This document shows positions 20,701 through 33,851 of a DNA stretch of 64,000 nucleotides, piece by piece. Source of the stretch: Elgaria multicarinata webbii (lineage: Eukaryota; Chordata; Lepidosauria; Squamata; Anguidae); the NCBI RefSeq assembly GCF_023053635.1, contig NC_086179.1:4106001-4170000 (forward strand), in the 5' to 3' direction. The notes beneath the pieces were generated by a model. It worked only from the letters and a program-made list of their open reading frames with translations. It was not told the origin of the DNA and searched no databases. The stretch's first letter is position 1, and each line of letters begins with the position of its first letter. The position numbers and the translations under genes were made by a program.

Positions 20701-23700
20701 TGCAGTGCCCTGGCCTGAAACCAGACTGAAATGGGCCTAGATAATCCATTTCTTCCAAGAATGTCTGAAGCTGCCCAGCCACCACACGCTCAAGCACCTT
20801 GCCCCCAAAGGGAATATTAACGATGGGGCGGTAGCTCTCACATATCTCTGGGTCCAGGGAGATCCTCTTCATGAGAGGGTACACTACAACCTCTTTCAAG
20901 GCAGCAGGCACCACTCCTTGAGAAAGTGAGGCATTTACCATCCCCTGAACCCACTCAATTAGCTATGGAGCCTCCATGTATTGGGGCAGTTTACCTCTGA
21001 ATCTCTTGCTGAAGGGAGTGTACAGCAAAAGTGAGGGGCTGCTGCTGCTGCCTTCATAACTTGCTTATGGGCTTCCTCGAGTCATCTCTAGGTGGCCACT
21101 GTTGGACATAGAATGCTAGCCTTTCTAGGTATCTTAGACTACAACTCCCATAATCCCAGAGCCAGATGAAGGACACTAGCTTGGGGATCACATTGCCTTA
21201 TACAAAGTCAGATGCTTGGTCCTTCCAGCCTAGTGTTGTCAACACTGACTGGTAGCAGCGGCATTCCAGGGTTTCAGGCAGGAGTTTCTCCAGCCCTCTC
21301 TGGAGATCTCTTATGCCCTGCTTTCCCAGCTCACGTGAGCTGCTCAAAGCAGCTTACAAATATGTATTTTGTAAAAAGAATCAGATGCAACAGTTAAGGG
21401 AACAAACACAGAGAAGGAGATGAAATCCTTGATGAAATCACAGAGTTTTCAAACAGTGTCGGAAAACTGTTAAGGTAGCAGCTGAATACATCTCCCAGAA
21501 TAGGGAGTCCCATAATGTGGGTAGTATCATAGAGAATGCTCTCCCACATCCACCCACTGAGCCACTATTTTGCCCTTGGCTCATGATGATTTTCTTTAAA
21601 AACCGAGTAGATTTGGCAAACCTATTTATATATTTATTTATTGCATTTTTGTACCGCCCAATTGCCGAAGCTCTGTGGGTGGTTCACAAAAGTTAAAACC
21701 ATCAGACACAAATCAAAGTATAAAACAAACAACAGTATAAAACAAACAATCGTATAAAAACACAATAAAATAATATATAAAAGCACAACCAGGATATGAA
21801 GAGATTTATACAGATTTAAAATAGAGATTTAAAACAGCAAAGTTAAAAATTAAGTTGATATACTGTTAAAATACAGAGAAAATAAAAAAGTCTTCACCTG
21901 GTGTTGAAAAGAGTATAACGTAGGTGCCAGGCGAACCTCTTCTGGGAGCTGGTTCCACAACCGGGGTGCCACAGCAGAGAAGGCCCTCCTACTGGTAGCC
22001 ACCTGCTTCACTTCCTTTGTCAGGGGCTCACGGAAAAGGTCCCCCTGAGTACGAACTTAGGGTCTGGGCAGACACATATAGGGGGAGGAGTCTGCCCATC
22101 GCTACTCTACAGCCTTTTGAGGAGAGACCATATTGATGAGGCTGAATCCCAAATCTTCAGATGACTTCTCCCAGCAGTTTCATGTAGATGTTAAACAGCA
22201 TGGGGGCTGAAATGAGGCATGCTGGGACACCATAGACTATGGTCCCAAGCAGAAGTGTTCTAGCCTCACCTTCTGGAAGCTACCCTCTAGGGAGGACTAG
22301 AACCACATCAAAAGCTGTATCCCAGTCAGATGATTCAGGAGGATATTGTGGTTGATGGCATCAAAAATCATTGAGTAGTCTAAAAGAATTTTATTTATTT
22401 ATTTGTTTGTTTATTTATTACATTTCTATACCGCCCAATAGCCGGAGCTCTCTGGGCGGTTCACAAACCAGTGGGAAGGGGCGCACTCCCCCTTCACACA
22501 GCCCCAGTTCCCAAGCTATTTCAGGTTGGAAAGCAGAAATGTGTGTGTCATTTAGTCCTCATGCAAGGGCATTACTGGAGTTGTTTGGATGGTGATTTGG
22601 TCAAGTGGAGCTTGCCCAGAAGATGATAGAAGGTCCTGAGGCTTCAACCATTCATTAAACTAAGCATGTTCATCTTCCCTTTGGCAGCCAACCTCTTCTA
22701 ACCTGCCAAGTGTGGAAGATACTTTATTTTTGCTTCCAGCACTGTGTTTATCTTGATTTGAAACAGAAGTCACAGGAAGTGGCAGGCACTTCAAAAGAAT
22801 CGAGCTCACTGACAAGAGAGCCGTCTCGGCAGGACTGAGGCTGGATCAGTGCAAACAATTGCAGTAGCTGCTGGATCCCCCCTCAAGCTCTATGAGCTCC
22901 ATGCCTGCATAGCAGGGCTAGCAGTTGGGAAGCCTTCAGGGTGCATAGATTTTGCCTGTGACCTGATTAACATTATTGCTTTCTAAGGACCGGAAGGGAT
23001 CCAAATGGATCCTTTGCTTCCAGGGCTGCCAAAAGGAGGGCAACCAGGATGATTAGGGGTCTGGAAACAAAGCCCTATGAAGAGAGACTGAAAGAACTGG
23101 GCATGTTTAGCCTGGAGAAGAGAAGATGGAGGGGAGACATGAGGGCACTCTTCAAAGACTTAAAAGGTTGTCACACAGAGGAGGGCCAGGATCTCTTCTC
23201 GATCCTCCCAGAGTGCAGGACACGGAATAACGGGCTCAAGTTAAAGGAAGCCAGATTCCAGCTGGACATCAGGAAAAACTTCCTGACTGTTAGAGCAGTA
23301 CGACAGTGGAACCAGTTACCTAGGGAGGTTGTGGGCTCTCCCACACTAGAGGCCTTCAAGAGGCAGATGGACAGCCACCTGTCAGGGATGCTTTAAGATG
23401 GATCCCTGCATTGAGCAGGGGGTTGGACTCGATGGCCTTGTAGGCCTCTTCCAACTCTGCTATTCTATGATTCTATGAAAAGCCTGGAACCCTGAGGGCC
23501 CTGGATGCATGGACAGGCGGCTCTCCCTTAGATGCTAGTGGTAGAAGTTGATGACTGTCCCTCCCCATCTCTCCCATGGGGAAATCTCTCCCAGGTGTGC
23601 CACATAAAGGCAAGGCAGACTCTAACGTGGGCACAGAGGGCTAGCGTGCCCTTTGACTCTAACATCCTAGTCCTGCTGTTAAGTCAGATCCCCTGGGCAA

Positions 23701-25492
23701 GATGGTGCTGCTGGGAGGAGATTTTGAAAGATCAGGAACTGGTCAAGGCTGTACCCAACAAAACACACCTTATTTTGCATTCTAGAGTCAAAACATTGCA
23801 TGTGAAGCCTATTTTGGGGGGTTTGATTGCGAAGCCAGTAAATGACCGTGGGGAAAGCCACTTTGAGTGAGGGAGAAGAGAAGATTGAGGGGAGACATGA
23901 TAGCACTCTTCAAATACTTGAAAGGTTGTCACACAGAGGAGGGCCAGGATCTCTTCTCGATCCTCCCAGAGTGCAGGACACGGAATAACGGGCTCAAGTT
24001 AAAGGAAGCCAGATTCCAGCTGGACATCAGGAAAAATTTCTTGACTGTTAGAGCAGTACGACAATGGAACCAGTTACCTGGGGAGGTGGTCGGCTCTCTC
24101 ACACTAGAGGCCTTCAAGAGGCAGCTGGACAGCCATCTGTCAGGGATGCTTTAGGGTGGATTCCTGCATTGAGCAGGGGGTTGGACTCGATGGCCTTGTA
24201 GGCCCCTTCCAACTCTGCTATTCTATGATTCTGTGAGAGGGTTTGGGCAGGGAAACATGACTGGAAGCCAGAGGTGGGCGGGAAGCCAACTGTAGCCATG
24301 CAGAATACTGCAAGCTCGTGGCGCTTTTTAGACATGGTGCTTGCATATCTCTCGAGGTCTAGGATTTTTCATTGAAAAAATAACAAATCCTATTGAAATT
24401 AATTAGAAGCTGAGATCCGCAAGAATTTGTCCTTGGTGTCATGGAACTGGAGCTGCTACTTTTCTGAGTACTGTCTCCATCATGATGCCTGCCTCGCACA
24501 TTCCCTGACTGTCTTCCTTTGTTCCACCAACCAACCAACCATGCAAGACGTATTTTCTCTCACGTCCACTTACAAAGCAGTTGTGTCTCTGTTCTAGGCC
24601 ACAGAGTCCCACCAGCCAGAAGCGGCCACCGCTGCGTAGCAGACAACGCCAACCTGTACGTGTTCGGAGGATATAATCCAGACTACGACGAGTCTGGAGG
24701 GCCGGAGAACGAAGACTACCCACTGTTCAGGGAGCTCTGGCGATACAACTTTGCTACTGGCACCTGGCATCAAATGGGCACCGAGGGCTACATGCCGCGA
24801 GAACTGGCATCCATGTCGCGTGAGTGCAAGGGGATGAAAGTGCTTTAGTAGCTCAATGTGTAGCACAGAGTCCTAACAGCATCTGTCCCACCTGTGTAAG
24901 GGAGCGACATCTGGAGTGGAGTAAGACTGGTATGAGACTGTATAAGTCTCATAAGTATAAGTATACTGGTATGCAGACCAGTATAAGACTGGTATGCAGA
25001 CAAGCTGGAGCGTGTTCAGAGGAGGGCAACCAGGATGATCAGGGGTCTGGAAACAAAGCCCTATGAGGAGAGACTGAAGGTTGTCACACAGAGGAGGGCC
25101 AGGATCTCTTCTCGATCCTCCCAGAGTGCAAGACACGAAATAACGGGCTCAAGTTAAAGGAAGCCAGATTCCGGCTGGACATCAGGAAAAACTTCCTGAC
25201 TGTTAGAGCAGTACGACAATGGAATCAGTTACCTGGTGAGGTGGTGGGCTCTCCCACACTAGAGGCCTTCAAGAGGCAGCTGGACAACCATCTGTCAGGG
25301 ATGCTTTAGGGTGGATTCCTGCATTGAGCAGGGGGTTGGACTCAATGGCCTTGTAGGCCCCTTCCAACTCTGCTATTCTATGATTCTATGATTCTAATCG
25401 GTTTTATGTATTTTATAGTATTTTTGTATTTGAAGTTGTTCCCTGCCTCAATCCAGAGGGAGAGGCGGGTAAGAAATAAAGAAATAAATAAA

Positions 25493-25537
<45 letters not shown>

Positions 25538-28500
25538 TCATTATTATATACATATTTTCTTTAACTGTCACCAATCAGATCTGCTTCCCTTGGTATTCTA
25601 TGAGGAGAATAGCATTCTTTTCCCTCAAGCCATTTCAAGATCTGTGTTGTTATAACCCTTATACCTAACATGGTTTGTTGAAGTCCAGTTGTGGACAACT
25701 AAGTTGCTGAAATGGATTTGATCGCAGACGTTTATTTATTTATTTATTTATTTATTACATTTCTATACCGCCCAATAGCCGAAGCCCTCTGGGCGGTTCA
25801 CAAAAATTTTGCTGGATACTGGTAGTCCCCTGGGCCAAATCTGCGCTGTGGATAAATTTATGAAGGAGCACTTTTCTGTTCTGGTGCCACTGTTTTGGCT
25901 CACAGGATTCCAAAAGGCGTGCCCTCCGCCAGTGATTTTTAGGTTGGGTTTCGGGGGCTGTTCTTTCTTTTCTTTTCTTTTTTCTTTATATTTTTTATTT
26001 TTTTAATACATCCAAACAATACAACAATACAATATAAAACAATACCCCATAATACACATAATATAAAGTAAACAATTTAATAAACATATGTTCCAACTTA
26101 ATTCCCTTTAACATTATCATAATTAACATAAGTGTGGTCTCTCCAACCACAGGATCTTATTCATATTTCCCAAATCTCATTACTTCTTCTGGAGGTGTTT
26201 TCCCTCTCCCCTTTAATAGTACAAATTCTAAAAACTGTTTCCATATTCCTTCATAATCATTCATTTTTATCATTCCTCTTCTAACTTTTATGTTACATGT
26301 TAATTTATCATTAATAGCAATATCCCATATTTCTTTGTACCAATCTTCTATATGATAATCCCCTTGAACCTTCCAGTTCCTAGATATCATTAGTCTTGCT
26401 GCTGTCAATAAATTCGTTATCAATTCTTTTGTCTCTTGATTGCATTTCAATTCTCCATACACTGATAACAATGCCACTATAGGTGTCTCTTCAATCTTCA
26501 TTCCTAAAATTTCTTTTATCTCTTTAAACACCATTTCCCATAATTTTTGTACAAATTCACATTCCCACCACATATGTAAATACGTTCCTTTCTCTTGACA
26601 ACCTCTCCAACATGTTGCTGAATTCATCTTATTTATTTGATTTAATTTCACAGGGGTTAGGTACCACCTCCAGAGAAGCTTGTAATAATTTTCTTTTATC
26701 CTCACAGACATATTTCTCAACACTTTCCATATCCCTATTTGTTCCTTCAAGTCAGTTTCCCATACCATCTTGCCTACACTTTCTGTCTCTCCCTTTTCCA
26801 CTAATATTCTATATATTTCGCTCGTTAAACCTTTTATTAGTTTGTTTTCTCTTTTCTTTTTTCTCATTTTTTCCCCCCGGGGGCTTTTCTCTCATCCCCT
26901 TTGCTTAGGGACTGCTAAAGCTTGGGACAAGATATTGGACGGAGCTGCGTCCTACTGTAGCTTTTCTGGAGGGACGTTGTATTTGATGGGATGCATTGTG
27001 CTTGAATCATCTGGAGCTCTTTGCACTGCGGGAAGTTTTTCTTTTGCACAGCCAGATCTGTATTATGAAATACAGATCTGGAGGGCAGCAGTGGTAGTTT
27101 TTATTACTGTTCATTGATGTGGGTGTTTGGCAGGAAAGCAGTAAAAAAACAAAAGTTTTATATAAATAAAGAATTGGTGACCAGTGAAAATTATACATGT
27201 CAGTTGTTTTCTGTAGTACGTTTCCCTCTTGTGGCTTACCTGCATGCCCATTCACTCTGCTTGCACGTGGAATATATGCTGCTCACACCTCCGTTCACAC
27301 TCGGCACTCACGTGTGCCTTTCACGCAGAGGCGCAGTTAACTATCGCTGTGAAGTGGCCGCCTCCTTCCTTCCCTTCTGCAGTGATGTCAGTTCTTAGTT
27401 ATTGCGGAACAATGCAGTGGAAAACATCCTCCAGAGCTTCTCTCAGGTGGACTAGCAGGCGCCACACCTGCACTTCAATGTTCTGTGTTTTGTTTTGCCA
27501 GTTGTGCTGCACGGCAACAACCTCTTGGTCTTTGGGGGCACCGGAATCCCGTTTGGCGAGAGTAATGGCAACGACGTTCACGTCTGCAACGTGAAGTACA
27601 AGCGCTGGGCCCTGTTCAATTGCCGAGGGAAGAAACCAAACCGTATATATGGACAGGTACGGAGAGGTGCTCTAGTGCACCTGCGGCAACTGTGAGCCCA
27701 GGCTTTAGGAAGCCCCTTTAAGCACAGATCTGAAAGCGGCATGTGGTGGTATTTCTTGGACCCTGAGCCCAAAGGGTACTGGAGCACATATAGGGGTGTC
27801 AGCTTCACACATGACTTGAAGTGAAGAGACCTAGGGATTTCATTTGAGCCACAGTTCACTAGGGCTTAACCCTGAGGTAGAGGGAGCAAAATAAGATGCC
27901 TCAGAGCATATGCAGAGTGTTTGTCCATTTTGCTACTACTCCAGCCCCATACATCTAAGACTAGAGAAACTAGTTCAGAGGAGGGCAACCAGGATGATCA
28001 GGGGTCTGGAAACAAAGCCCTATGAAGAGAGACTGAAAGAACTGGGCATGTTTAGCCTGGAGAAGAGAAGATGGAGGGGAGACCTGAGAGCACTCTTCAA
28101 ATACTTAAAAGGTTGTCACACAGAGGAGGGCCAGGATCTCTTCTCAATCCTCCCAGAGTGTAGGACACAGAATAACAGGCTCAAGTTACAGGAAGCCAGA
28201 TTCCAGCTGGACATCAGGAAAAACTTCCTGACTGTTAGAGCAGTATGACAATGGAATCAGTTTCCTGGGGAGGTTGTGGGCTCTCCCACACTAGAGGCAT
28301 TCCAGAGGCAGCTGGACAACCATCTGTCAGGGATGCTTTAGGGTGGATTCCTGCATTGAGCAGGGGGTTGGACTTGATGGCCTTATAGGTCCCTTCCAAC
28401 TCTACTATTCTATGATTCTATGATTAATACATTTTATTTTGCAATATTTGTATGTCAATTTTCAACCTTAATGGTTCTCAAAGCGGTTCACAATAATAAA

Positions 28501-31462
28501 GACCAAACATATAGGCGGGTAATATTACCCTCACAGCGACAGATCCAGAATTCCAGGTGCTGTCAGTGGCATCAAACAATTCTGTCATGTGGCTCTTGGC
28601 TCGGCTCTCCTGAAAGGCCGCGTGGCCAGGCGGATCCTTGGGGAGAGAAGCCTTTTCCCGTCCACCAGGTGTTCCTGCTGCCACTACTGTCAATCTGAAC
28701 AGACGATGTCAACAATTCCCAGTCCTTAGAGGCGTTTGCAGCAGTGGCTATGTAGTTATTATTCTTGGAGGCTGTGGTAATATTAATTCTGGAATTGGGT
28801 AAACCTCAGCTCTTTGCTTGGCGAACTTGGGCTTCTTGTGGGGTAGCAGTATTGCTTATCCCCTACAGTTTGTCTCCTAAAGAAACCTCATCCACTGAGA
28901 ATTTTTGTGTGCATTCTTTAGTGTACTCACTAGTGAATAAATTCCATTGGATTTGGTAGGGTTCTTTTTTTTAACTTAAAATAACAATTCTAATTTTTTT
29001 AAAAAATAAAGCTTTAATTCTTCAACTGATATCCCAAATCAAGCATTTAACGATAAGAAATGCGTAAGTAAATGGCAACCAGAAGTTGCAAAGAAGAGTG
29101 CGAGGATAACACGAATAAACCAAATGAATGCAGAGGACATGCTGAATATCTAGGCCTTCACCCACCACCTCCATTAGATCACCCCAAGAATTTTAGACCA
29201 TTCCTCTCCGTTATTGATACCTTATCAGTGATCCGTTGTTTAAAACTGTTCAATTTAGCTCAGTTGTTTGTTTCTGAGTAAACACATTAAGTACTGTTCT
29301 ACATTTGTTCTGAGAAGTGCCTAGGAGAATTGGATTTAAAAACATTGGGTGAGAACAGTTAGAACAGAGATTGACTCACGAAGAGGTTATTTTGTGAGTG
29401 TGAATGTAACCAGCTGGCAGTGGATCTCCGCTAATTGGCCTTAGTGTTTTGTCTCAGGATTAGTTGTTGCTCCCCTTGACGTATGTACGCTCATCTGTAT
29501 TTTTGACCTGTTTTAGCCGTAGGGCACAACGGTCAGTACGTGATGACGTTGGCAATCTGTATCAATCAGGATGTACTAGCAAAGTCAATTGAGGGCATGT
29601 GGTGTCGGCAGGAGGTCTGCTTTGCCAATTGCCAGGGTGGGAGATGGCCTGTGAGCTCATCATGCAGGTTGCCTTGAGTTTCATCATGGAAGGCAGGCAG
29701 GGTATCCGTGAGAATGGGATGAGTGAGCTTTGTCTCGAAACCCCCACCCAAACGTAGAATTGTGTGTGTGGGTGTCCCCTCACCCACCCACCCACCCACC
29801 ATCTTTTAAAATGGCTTTAAGTGTCCATTTGTGTACAGAGGAGAACTGTGTCGTGTTTCCCAGAACACTCCTGCTTTCGATGGGAGGCAAATGACGAGGC
29901 TTGCTAAGTAATCCACAAAGCTTTTATTAAGCAACAAACAGTCTCTTCTACCTGAAGAGAGTGTAACCTCTTGGAAACGTCCCTCTAGGCAAAACTATGC
30001 AAACTAAGCAAGAAAATTGTGCGTTCAAGAAGAATAGGAAGCCACTTCTCAAATGCCCGTAACTTTAGAGAGCCTTGTGCGGAGGCAGGTTCTGATGTAA
30101 TCAAACCGACTTTCTCACGCCTTCCTTCCGCCCCTTTCATTTGAGCTTCCGGCGGACCCTAGCATCAGCTAGCTTGTCGGGACGCTCACCTCTGGAAGAA
30201 ACCTCACTTCCCACTGAGTGTGTAGGATTTGGTCTTGAGGAGATAAGCTCTGGAGAGGGCTGACTCCCAGCTGGGGAATCGCCCGTGAGAGCTTCCTACC
30301 CCGCTGGTACAGGCTGGCTGGTGTCTGGCTCTGCATCTTCTAGTTCTGAATCTGATTCTGTTTGATTACCTGAAACATCTTCTCCCAAAACAGGGGCAGT
30401 AGGGACATGAGAAACTATCCTTTGGCTGCCTTCATGTGGTGGTGCTTCAGTATTCCAGCAAGGCTTTCCTTTTCTCTCCCGTTAGGCTATGGCTATCATT
30501 AACGGATCCCTGTACGTCTTTGGAGGCACCACTGGCTACATTTACAGCACAGACCTGCATAAGCTGGACCTAAATACCAGGGAATGGACCCAGCTGAAGC
30601 CAAACAACATGCACTGTGACATGCCAGAGGAAAGGTGAGCTTGGACAGGAAATGGGTTGGCCTCCAAATGCCACCTGCTGCTTAAAACTGGTTGCAAGCG
30701 GACCAGTCTGCCCTCCCGTTGTCTCCTTCATATCATCATTATCATTGGTAGTAGCAGCAGTATTGTCAACCTATTACGTACGTGTAAGTTACAATAAGAA
30801 AACATTCATTTGACAATGATGTGGTGAGTACTGCCATTCCTTAATAATACCCCCACCCCAGATATAACCCTCAACTGTAAGAACTTTCCCACCCACCTCT
30901 CTCTCTATGTAGGAAGCCTTTTTATGTGGAGTGAGGTCTTTGATCCATCTAGCCCAGTGTTGTAGACACTGACTGGCAGCAACAGCTATCCAGGGTTTCA
31001 GGCAGGAGTTTTTCCAGTCCTACCTGGAGATGCCCGGGATTGAACCTGGGACCTCTGGCATGCAAAGCAGCTGCTCTCCCACTGAGCCACAGCCCTCTCC
31101 CCTCCGTTCCCACCAAGCAAACGTTCTGGCGATAGGTCTCTGATGTGAAGCTGAAGGATGTACGAGGTGACCAGTCATATAGAGAACCTCACCAGAGGGC
31201 TGGAGGAAACACTTGATCTATCAATTCCAGCACGACCTTTCGCTGGCAAAATCAACTGAGGGAAAACTCGTTCATTTTTTTAAAGAGACCTGCGATGAGC
31301 AGGAAGGTGAGGCTATAAATATTAAGTCCGGCTTTGTCCCTTCAGATACAGGCATGAAATCGCACACGACGGGCAAAGGATTTACATCTTAGGAGGAGGA
31401 ACGTCTTGGACAGCCTATTCCTTGGACAAGGTAATGCAATCAGCTGCAGAGGCCATTGGCAA

Positions 31463-31531
<69 letters not shown>

Positions 31532-33802
31532 GAACGTAGCAACTGCTATAGAAGGAACTGGTGCAGTTTGATAATCAGAATGCTGGGGGCAAGAACTGGG
31601 TATTTCGCACTCAGATCCCAGCTCATGCAGAGAGTGGAGTCATCCAGCGGGTAGGGTTGGGCTGGGTGTCTAGGGCAGGGGTAGGGAACTCTAATTGGGG
31701 GTGGGGTGACAGGCCAGATGGTGGGGGGAGGGGGCACATCCCCTGACGACACCGGATGCCTGCTGTCCTCTCCAGTCACTGGGAATGGCTGCTGTTATCC
31801 CTGACAAGTGACCGGAGAGAAGAGTGGGGTCCCTCTTCTCCCCTTTAGCCTTCGGGGGTGGGCCACAGCGAGAGGGGCCTTGCGTGAAGCCCCACAAGTT
31901 CGATGGGGCCAGTCTGGCAGGCCAGATTGAGGCTGGAGGTTCTTCATCCCTGGTCTCGGGACTCCAGGAGATCCCAGTTCTGGTCCTTATCATTTATTTC
32001 ATTTCGTTTCTGCCCCATAGCCGAAGCTCTCTGGGCAGTTTTCAAAAATTCATTAAAAAAAACAAATACAAAACGCAACGTATTAAAAACGGTCTGAAAT
32101 TTTTAACATAGAAAAGTTTAAACAATGTTAACAGCTAAAACAATTTAAATAAGCAATTTCCCCCCTAATGGAGCTGTTCTGAAACCGCGGATGTGTATGC
32201 CTCATGATATCCCACATCCACGCGATGGTGTGGCGTTCTCGCTTTTGCTTTCGGTTTCCTCTTTACGAAAATGACCTATCTACTAGGATGTGCGGAAGAT
32301 GATAAAATATTGGACACCGTAAATACTGTAAAAATAATGGAACACAAACTAGCAGGCCGTTCTCCTGCGCAGGCTGCTTTGAAATGAATAGTAGCCTTCC
32401 TGATTACTCTAATTGAGCTTGTGCAAAATGCCTCCTTAGCAGATCGTGTTCTATGATCAGTGGCAGGCAGATTACACATGAGTTGGGGCAAATTCCTTGT
32501 AGTCCAAATGCCTCTGTTTCCAATCCTGGATTAATTTTCTGCTTCCTTCAGTGGTGGTGAAAATGAAATAGCGTATGTTGTTTGTATGTAGGCAGGGCTT
32601 CCAACTGAATCGTGTTCCAACTGAGGCATGTCAATGTCATGTGCCAAACTCGCGTTCTCTCTGCAATTGGCCGTTAACAGACAGTGTTGCCACATGCCTT
32701 TCCGGGACCGTCTTATGTTCCTGTCTTTGAGGGACGGGCCGTAGCTCCGTGGTAGAGCCCCGGCTTTGCAAGCAGGCGGTCCCAAGTTCAATCCCTGGCA
32801 TCTCCAGTTGGGGTGAGGAAAAGAATCCCTGGAGAGCCGCTGCTGCCAGACAGTGTCGGCAATACTGGGCTGGATGGACCAAGGGTCCTTTCCTGTGTCC
32901 CCTATGCGTGTTCAGAGGAGGGCAACCAGGATGATCAGGGGTCTGGAAACAAAGCCCTATGAAGAGAGACTGAAAGAACTGGGCATGTTTAGCCTGGAGA
33001 AGAGAAGATGGAGGGGAGACATGAGAGCACTCTTCAAATACTTAAAAGGTTGTCACACAGAGGAGGGCCAGGATCTCTTCTCGATCCTCCCAGAGTGCAG
33101 GACACGGAATAACGGGCTCAAGTTAAAGGAAGCCAGATTCCGGCTGGACATCAGGAAAAACTTCCTGACTGTTAGAGCAGTACGACAATGGAATCAGTTG
33201 CCTGGTGAGGTGGTGGGCTCTCCCACCCTAGAGGCTTTCAAGAGGCAGCTGGACAACCATCTGTCAGGGATGCTTTAGGGTGGATTCCTGCATTGAGCAG
33301 GGGGTTGGACTCGATGGCCTTGTAGGCCCCTTCCAACTCTGCAATTCTATGATTCTAATCTGGATATCTATGTATTAATTATTCATTTAATGCTATTTGT
33401 GAACCGCTTATATTAAATAAATTTATCAGCGATGTACAAAAACAGGTCTTCACACAGAGAACAAAATTCACTTCTTGGAAATGCCTGTGGGAAAGGTATA
33501 TTTTCAGTTTGCGCTGCAAACCCAGCCTAATTTGCAGTGGTCTGCAGCGCCAGATACCTTTTGTAGACGGCGTAGTGGAGAAGCGCCTGGATGAACCTGC
33601 TGTCAGAGGCCTAATAGCGTTGATTTCCTTCTGTCACCTTTTAAAACCCTTGGTTGCAATTCTGTTCTTTCTGTTCCTCAAGATTCATGCCTACAACCTT
33701 GAAACAAACACCTGGGAGGAAATTGCAACAAAGCCTCATAAAAAAGGTAAGGCTTTTTAAAGATAGGCAGGGTTTGAAAAGGGGAGCATCTTTGTAGTCA
33801 GA

Positions 33803-33851
<49 letters not shown>

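Noticed and set aside
26157-26867. 236-codon frame as a host gene
   Set aside because: The sequence is the C-terminus of L1 ORF2 and has no introns.
31406-31654. Open frame rich in Arg-Glu
   Set aside because: It is a translation of the (GA)n microsatellite.
32733-32805. tRNA-Ala-like sequence
   Set aside because: It is followed by a SINE body without a terminator and recurs in other truncated copies, so it is a SINE head and not a tRNA gene.
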